Positions 7,195 to 11,967 of a DNA stretch of 11,967 nt are shown piece by piece. The position numbers and the translations under genes were made by a program. Where the stretch lies: assembly GCA_043785585.1 (NCBI GenBank), contig JAYVXB010000665.1, forward strand, positions 1 to 11,967, given 5' to 3'. The DNA comes from JBBQXV01 sp043785585 (lineage in GTDB: Bacteria; Myxococcota_A; Polyangia; Polyangiales; Polyangiaceae). The notes below the pieces were generated by a model. The model saw only the letters and a program-made list of their open reading frames with translations. It did not search any database and was not told where the DNA came from. Numbering within the stretch: position 1 is the stretch's first letter; each line of letters opens with the position of its first letter.

Positions 7195-8618
7195 CCCAGG
7201 TATTTCGCCATACGGTCTCGGACATGCGCGGCGGCGGCGTGCTCGTGCGGGCACGGGTGTGCGTGCGCGGTCGCGCGCTCCTCGGGCGTTTCGGCAACGT
7301 CGAGCGAGTTGACGAGATCGACCAGCCCCTGCTGGTGTCCCGTCATTCGCATGAGCGACGAAGCCCCGCCCTCGATCGCGAGCGCGATGTGCTCGGGGCT
7401 CATCTCGCGTTCGAGCTCGCGGAGCCACGTAGCGACGAGCGACGGCCGTTCGAGCTTCGTCGGCGTGTCGTTGCGTGGCGTGTCGAGCGAGAGGTTCGCT
7501 CCGAACGACGCGGCCGCGGCGTCGCGCGCCGTCAGCGGGCTCGCCAGACCGAACCGCTCACGCACCGTCGCGAGGATCGACGTGTGATCGTAGAGCGTGT
7601 GATCGACGGTTCCCGCAGCGATCCACGGTGACACGAGCACCGCGGGGACGCGCACCCCGAGACGATTGAACCCGAACGCGAAATCGGGCCCGACGTACGC
7701 GCGTCCGTCCGGGCTCGCCGCCGTCGGAGGAAACACGTGGTCGTACGTCCCGCCGTGCTCGTCGTAGACGATGACGAGCAAGGTGCGCTCCCACGCGGGC
7801 GACGCGCGGAGCGCCTCGTAGACGTCCGCGATGAGGAGCTCGCCGAGCCGCACGTCGTGATTCGGGTGCTGGTCATTGGCGCGCCACCAGAGGAAATTCA
7901 AATAGCGTGGCTCGATGAACGAGTAACTCGGGAGCTTGCCCGTCGCGGCGTCTTCTTTGAATTGCTCGAAGCGGTGAAGTCGATTCTTGCCGCGCTCGCT
8001 GCGCAGTCCCTCCAAGAGGAGACACACGGGTACGTCGTGAAAGTAGACGTTCCACGAGCACGCGGCCTCGTCGAGGCTGTCGTAGATCGTCTTCATTGGA
8101 TATTCGCGCAGCGCGTTCGTCGCCTCGCCATACGAGGTTGCTGCGTGGACGAAGAGTCGATTCGGCCACGTCGACGACGGAACCGATGCATGCCATCGGT
8201 CGCAGACGGCGAACTCGCGCGCCAGACGCGTGAGCACCGGCAAGCGCGCAGGCGCGAAGCACGCCATCACCCGTCCCGCCTGCTTCGCATCGACGAGGGG
8301 AAGCGACCCGTAGTCGACGACGAATCCGTCGTTGCGGCCATCGTCCGAATCGAACGAAGACGCGCGCGATCCATAGAGCTGAACCGCGACGTCCTCGATG
8401 GCGTGGGCAGGATCGAAGGCGAGATCGTCGACGTAACCCGCGTCGTTCGTCACGAGCACGCGACCGGGAGGCACCTGGGCATCGGGATTCGATTCGTCGC
8501 CGGAGAGCCCATCGACCGGCATTCCCGCTGGCTTCGTGAAGCCGAGCATGTGATCGAACGAGCGGTTCTCGAGCATGAGCACGACGACGTGATCGATACG
8601 ACCGAGCGAGTTTGTCAT
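7188..8618 (-). CDS. Phosphoesterase-family protein (PF04185; phospholipase C / acid phosphatase type)
   Basis: A 476-residue protein from ATG 8618. Family motifs appear in order: DHVVVLMLENRSFDHMLG (residues about 9-26, with metal/active-site E17 and N18), CDRWHASVPSSTWPNR (139-154), the metal-site YDEHGGTYDH (285-294), VPAVLVSPWI (324-333) and YDHTSIL (343-349). The family hydrolyses phosphomonoesters or phospholipids such as phosphatidylcholine using two metals. Which substrate applies here is not evident. Most members are exported by Sec or Tat. Here the catalytic motif starts only about 8 residues from the ATG, and the alternative GTG start at 8669 (MGRVFGRTRACAIASAA) gives at best a poor signal, so a cytoplasmic protein is possible. 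The C-terminus carries HAHPCPHEH...H (about 452-465), a likely metal-binding cluster. No good Shine-Dalgarno precedes the ATG. The gene converges on the FGE-like gene with a 4-base gap. Confidence 0.92.
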   Translation of the reverse strand: MTNSLGRIDHVVVLMLENRSFDHMLGFTKPAGMPVDGLSGDESNPDAQVPPGRVLVTNDAGYVDDLAFDPAHAIEDVAVQLYGSRASSFDSDDGRNDGFVVDYGSLPLVDAKQAGRVMACFAPARLPVLTRLAREFAVCDRWHASVPSSTWPNRLFVHAATSYGEATNALREYPMKTIYDSLDEAACSWNVYFHDVPVCLLLEGLRSERGKNRLHRFEQFKEDAATGKLPSYSFIEPRYLNFLWWRANDQHPNHDVRLGELLIADVYEALRASPAWERTLLVIVYDEHGGTYDHVFPPTAASPDGRAYVGPDFAFGFNRLGVRVPAVLVSPWIAAGTVDHTLYDHTSILATVRERFGLASPLTARDAAAASFGANLSLDTPRNDTPTKLERPSLVATWLRELEREMSPEHIALAIEGGASSLMRMTGHQQGLVDLVNSLDVAETPEERATAHAHPCPHEHAAAAHVRDRMAKYLGR

Positions 8619-8626
8619 CGCCGCCG

Positions 8627-8656
8627 ATGCTATCGCGCACGCCCGTGTCCGTCCAA
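8627..8656 (-). promoter_or_regulatory. Candidate sigma70-like promoter for the phosphoesterase gene
   Basis: On the minus strand TTGGAC (8651-8656) is followed by an 18-base spacer and TAGCAT (8627-8632). Transcription would then start near 8620, one or two bases before ATG 8618, giving an almost leaderless mRNA. This would fit the missing Shine-Dalgarno but rule out the upstream GTG start. Matches to consensus are only partial. Confidence 0.3.
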
Positions 8657-8785
8657 AGACTCGTCCCACACCGCGCGCGCTGTGCGCGTCCGCCGCACAG
8701 AATTCGTTGCATAGAGCACTAATTCTCTCTCCGGCGCATGCACGGATCCGCTGTCATTTCAGGTGTCTGCGCATCTCCCACCGAT

Positions 8786-8838
8786 TTGACAGGAAGATTT
8801 GATTTGAAGTTGCGAACCGTGTTTTAGGGGCCTATCGA
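8786..8838 (+). promoter_or_regulatory. AT-rich promoter-like patch upstream of the EXORDIUM-like lipoprotein gene
   Basis: This patch is conspicuously AT-rich against its surroundings and contains several -35-like hexamers: a perfect TTGACA (8786-8791), TTGAAG (8804-8809) and TTGCGA (8810-8815). TATCGA (8833-8838) lies 17 bases after TTGCGA; the perfect TTGACA has no good -10 at normal spacing. Any of these would give a 5' leader of about 165 bases to ATG 9006. The rest of the 8657-9005 interval holds no supportable gene; the hairpin at 8920-8961 is listed separately. Confidence 0.35.
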
Positions 8839-8919
8839 AGAGTGGCCACGATTGGTTTTGCAGGTGCCTGAGCAGGTCGACGCGAGACCGTGAGCACGCA
8901 ATAAAGATTCACTGCCAGA

Positions 8920-8961
8920 GCATTGTTGCCCGCTCGCAAAGAGACGTTCGGGCTGCAATGC
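8920..8961 (+). promoter_or_regulatory. Long inverted repeat in the leader of the lipoprotein gene
   Basis: GCATTG (8920-8925) pairs with CAATGC (8956-8961) and GCCCG (8928-8932) with CGGGC (8949-8953). Between them are one T/G wobble and one T/T mismatch, and the loop is 16 bases. As RNA it would be a 13-position stem with one mismatch, ending 44 bases before ATG 9006 and not covering the Shine-Dalgarno. It could be an mRNA structure, an operator or an attenuator. Confidence 0.35.
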
Positions 8962-9005
8962 GACGGGAGAGATCCGTCCGACGCCGCACAACACGAGGAA
9001 AGACC

Positions 9006-10400
<1,395 letters not shown>

Positions 10401-10433
10401 AGACCGAAACTGTCGCACCGCTCTTCGCGTATT

Positions 10434-10465
10434 CTCTTCGGCGCCGCGCTCGCGGTGCCGAGGAG
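10434..10465 (+). promoter_or_regulatory. Hairpin sequestering the msrB ribosome-binding site
   Basis: The arm CTCTTCGGCGCCGC (10434-10447) pairs with GCGGTGCCGAGGAG (10452-10465) over 14 positions, including two G-U wobbles, around the tetraloop GCTC. The msrB Shine-Dalgarno GAGGAG (10460-10465, 6 bases before the ATG) is completely contained in the 3' arm. In RNA this would block ribosome access unless opened. There is no downstream T-tract, so a terminator for the lipoprotein gene is less likely but not excluded. Confidence 0.6.
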
Positions 10466-10471
10466 ATCGCG

Positions 10472-10915
10472 ATGAGCCGTCCGAAGATTCAAAAGTCCGA
10501 AGCCGAGTGGAAGAAAGAGCTCTCGCCCGAGCAGTACGCCGTCTGCCGCGAAAAGGGCACCGAGCGCGCCTTCACCGGCGCGTATTGGGATTGCCACGAC
10601 GCGGGGACGTACCGCTGCTCGTGCTGCCACGCGCCGCTCTTCACGTCGGCGAGCAAGTTCGACTCCGGCTGCGGCTGGCCGAGCTTCACTGCTCCGCTCG
10701 CGGGGGACGCCATCGACGAGCACGTCGATCGCTCGGCCTTCATGGTCCGCACCGAAGTCACCTGCAGCCAGTGCGGCGCGCACCTCGGCCACGTCTTCGA
10801 CGACGGCCCCGCGCCGACCGGCCTTCGCTACTGCATCAACTCGGTTTCGGTCGAGCTCGAGCGCGGCGAGCGTGGCGAGCATGCAGGCGAGCAGGGAGCG
10901 AAGAGCCCGAAATAG
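10472..10915 (+). CDS. msrB: Peptide-methionine (R)-S-oxide reductase MsrB
   Basis: A 147-residue enzyme that reduces methionine-R-sulfoxide in proteins, usually recycled by thioredoxin; it is probably cytoplasmic, as there is no signal peptide. Family landmarks are complete. The structural zinc site is CxxC C49/C52 (in YRCSCCHAPLF) and C98/C101 (TCSQCGAHLGHVF). GCGWPSF (66-72) holds the candidate resolving cysteine C67. RYCINSVS (119-126) holds the catalytic cysteine C121. The length is normal for a stand-alone MsrB, with a charged, low-complexity tail after residue 130. ATG 10472 has a GAGGAG Shine-Dalgarno 6 bases upstream, which lies inside a 14-bp hairpin. The gene follows the lipoprotein by 71 bases on the same strand, so read-through or its own promoter are both possible. 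No msrA gene is in the window. Confidence 0.97.
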   Translation: MSRPKIQKSEAEWKKELSPEQYAVCREKGTERAFTGAYWDCHDAGTYRCSCCHAPLFTSASKFDSGCGWPSFTAPLAGDAIDEHVDRSAFMVRTEVTCSQCGAHLGHVFDDGPAPTGLRYCINSVSVELERGERGEHAGEQGAKSPK

Positions 10916-10933
10916 GGCGAATTCCTATGACTC

Positions 10934-10961
10934 TTGCGCGAAAACGCGATCGCGCTAGTGT
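10934..10961 (+). promoter_or_regulatory. Candidate promoter of the RRM protein gene
   Basis: TTGCGC (10934-10939), a 16-base spacer and TAGTGT (10956-10961) form a plausible sigma70-like promoter in the 244-base gap 10916-11159. The spacer contains the perfect palindrome CGCGATCGCG (10945-10954). Transcription would start near 10968, leaving a leader of about 190 bases before ATG 11160, long for a bacterial mRNA. Confidence 0.4.
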
Positions 10962-10972
10962 TTAACGCCTCA

Positions 10973-10982
10973 CGAACGTTCG
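10973..10982. promoter_or_regulatory. Perfect palindrome CGAACGTTCG just past the candidate start site
   Basis: This 10-bp perfect palindrome lies about +5 to +15 relative to the predicted start, a typical repressor position. It resembles the half-sites of Gram-positive LexA boxes (CGAAC...GTTCG) but lacks their 4-base spacer, so LexA is not claimed. Its centre is 28 bp from that of the spacer palindrome. Confidence 0.3.
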
Positions 10983-11159
10983 CTGGTTACCCGATACGAC
11001 GCTCTCTCGACTCTGGGATGGTCGCAAAGGACTCTGGCGACGGCGCGTGGATGCTGCGCAAGCGGTGGGCTTCCCCTCCGCGACCTCCCTCCGACGCCGG
11101 CTCATTGGATGGCAGGACCTCTGGTTTCTCTCCGAGCCGCACCAGCAAGTGAGACAGTC

Positions 11160-11516
11160 ATGGGTAACAGGCTCTACGTCGGCAACCTCTCGTTCGATTC
11201 CACCATCGAGTCGCTTCGCACCGCATTCTCCGAGCTCGGCGAGGTCACGGACGTTCACGTCGTGACCGACCGCGACACGGGCCGTTCGCGCGGCTTCGGC
11301 TTCGTGACGATGGGCTCGTCGCAAGAGGCGCAGAAGGCGATCGAGAAGATGAACGGCGCGCTGCTCGACGGACGGCCGCTCCGCGTCAACGAAGCGGAAG
11401 AGCGCCAGAACCGCGGCGGTGGCGGCGGCGGTGGCGGTGGATTCGGCGGCGGCGGTGGTGGTGGTGGCCGCGGCGGTGGTGGCGGTGGCGGCGGTGGCGG
11501 CCGCAATCGCTGGTGA
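11160..11516 (+). CDS. Small RRM RNA-binding protein with glycine-rich tail
   Basis: A 118-residue protein with a single RNA recognition motif (about 4-78). RNP2 is LYVGNL (5-10) and RNP1 is RGFGFVTM (44-51), with the aromatic residues that stack on RNA (Y6, F46, F48) present. Residues 86-115 are glycine runs of 9, 8 and 10 broken by one Phe and one Arg, ending RNRW. The domain plan matches the small glycine-rich RNA-binding proteins of cyanobacteria and other bacteria, several of which respond to cold and bind mRNA; a role here is inferred from that family only. ATG 11160 is chosen over an in-frame ATG at 11109 because RRM proteins of this class begin right before RNP2. The Shine-Dalgarno is weak (GTGAG, about 6 bases upstream). 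A long leader precedes it and a conserved hypothetical gene follows by 38 bases. Confidence 0.95.
   Translation: MGNRLYVGNLSFDSTIESLRTAFSELGEVTDVHVVTDRDTGRSRGFGFVTMGSSQEAQKAIEKMNGALLDGRPLRVNEAEERQNRGGGGGGGGGFGGGGGGGGRGGGGGGGGGGRNRW
11415..11501 (+). repeat. GGC/GGT repeat coding for the glycine tail
   Basis: Twenty-nine codons are almost all GGC or GGT, interrupted only by one TTC and one CGC. The low complexity makes it prone to length change by replication slippage. It is coding and in frame; the opposite strand reads as polyproline, a shadow. Confidence 0.95.
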
Positions 11517-11554
11517 TCGCGGGGCCGATGCCCTACATGAATCGCCAGGCATAA

Positions 11555-11935
11555 ATGAACTACCGACGAAACTCAGAAGCAGCGCAGCGCTTCGCCGAAC
11601 GGCGTCAGCGCGAAGACGAATCGCCGCGCCTCCAAACCGAAGTCCCTCGCCTCGAGAGCCTCAAGCTCGAGATCGAGGAGCGACGCGCGGGCGGTGCGGT
11701 CGCCGAGTCCGCGCACATTCGACGCGTCGTCGTCGAGAACGCTCCGGCGCTATTTCTCCTGGCGTGCGGCGACTCGTCGTGCAAAGACGGCGGCCACGAC
11801 ATCACGCGCGTCGTGATGCACGCGCTGCAGGCGGGCGCGCCGCGCGCCGAAGGCGAAGACGCCTGCAACGGGCAAATCGGATCGGCGACGTGCTCGCGTG
11901 TCATGCGCTACGTCGCGATCGCCACCTACCGCTAG
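11555..11935 (+). CDS. Conserved small protein of unknown function
   Basis: A 126-residue protein. ATG 11555 is preceded immediately by an in-frame TAA, so it is the earliest possible start; no good Shine-Dalgarno is visible. The N-terminal third (about 1-45) is highly charged and probably helical (NSEAAQRFAERRQREDE...LESLKLEIEERR). The rest is a compact domain with VVVENAPALFLLACGDSSCKDGGHDITRVVMHAL (58-91) and a later pair of cysteines (C104, C113). C71, C76, H81, C104 and C113 could form a metal site or disulfides; this is inference. There is no signal peptide or membrane segment. From memory, similar proteins with the CGD..C.DGGHD motif recur in myxobacterial genomes, but I cannot verify this here. 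It lies 38 bases after the RRM gene on the same strand and may be co-transcribed with it. No function is assigned. Confidence 0.8.
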   Translation: MNYRRNSEAAQRFAERRQREDESPRLQTEVPRLESLKLEIEERRAGGAVAESAHIRRVVVENAPALFLLACGDSSCKDGGHDITRVVMHALQAGAPRAEGEDACNGQIGSATCSRVMRYVAIATYR

Positions 11936-11967
11936 CATCGTCCGCGTTCGCTGCGCGTCCCCGCGCA

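Noticed and set aside
10905..10918. Short inverted repeat GCCC/GGGC at the msrB stop
   Set aside because: Only 4 bp, expected by chance in DNA of this composition.
11501..11522. Hairpin over the stop of the RRM gene (CCGCAATC / GATCGCGG)
   Set aside because: A mismatch splits it into 4 + 3 bp and there is no T-tract; too weak to call a terminator, although it again surrounds a stop codon.

Overview
The window is about 12 kb of GC-rich bacterial chromosome. It looks like a myxobacterium-type organism (Myxococcota, perhaps Polyangia). This rests on several weak cues: the very high G/C at third codon positions, the abundance of secreted lipoproteins and outer-membrane proteins, a 'QDAGA'/polyproline linker, an NtrC-type two-component pair, a small RRM protein with a glycine tail, and a small terminal gene of a type I associate with this group. 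No rRNA, tRNA, CRISPR array, transposase or phage gene was seen. Taxonomy is inference, since no marker gene is present.

Layout. Positions 1-1595 (minus strand) hold a two-gene envelope unit: a small beta-barrel-like outer-membrane protein followed by a lipoprotein that runs off the left edge. A 101-base divergent spacer separates it from an Omp85/BamA-superfamily protein (1697-3484, plus) with one evident POTRA-like segment and a C-terminal barrel. This meets, tail to tail, a two-component system on the minus strand: a polytopic membrane histidine kinase (4844-6343) and an NtrC-class sigma54-activating response regulator (3492-4829), tightly coupled with a 14-base gap. Divergent from the kinase is a secreted, cysteine-rich FGE-sulfatase-fold protein (6452-7183). 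It converges on a PF04185-type phosphoesterase (7188-8618, minus) with a His-rich tail and no clear signal peptide.

After a roughly 390-base intergenic region with an AT-rich patch and a hairpin, the plus strand carries four genes: an EXORDIUM-like lipoprotein with polyproline blocks and a C-terminal PPC-like domain (9006-10400); msrB, a methionine-R-sulfoxide reductase (10472-10915); an RRM RNA-binding protein with a long glycine tail (11160-11516); and a conserved small hypothetical protein (11555-11935).

How it fits together. Most of the window concerns the cell envelope: outer-membrane proteins, two lipoproteins, secreted enzymes and a membrane sensor. The targets of the kinase/regulator pair cannot be read from the sequence. 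The most interesting non-coding structures are a 14-bp hairpin that buries the msrB Shine-Dalgarno sequence, two hairpins that contain the stop codons of both genes at the two convergent junctions, and paired palindromes at the RRM gene promoter. No single undescribed defence or mobile system is evident.
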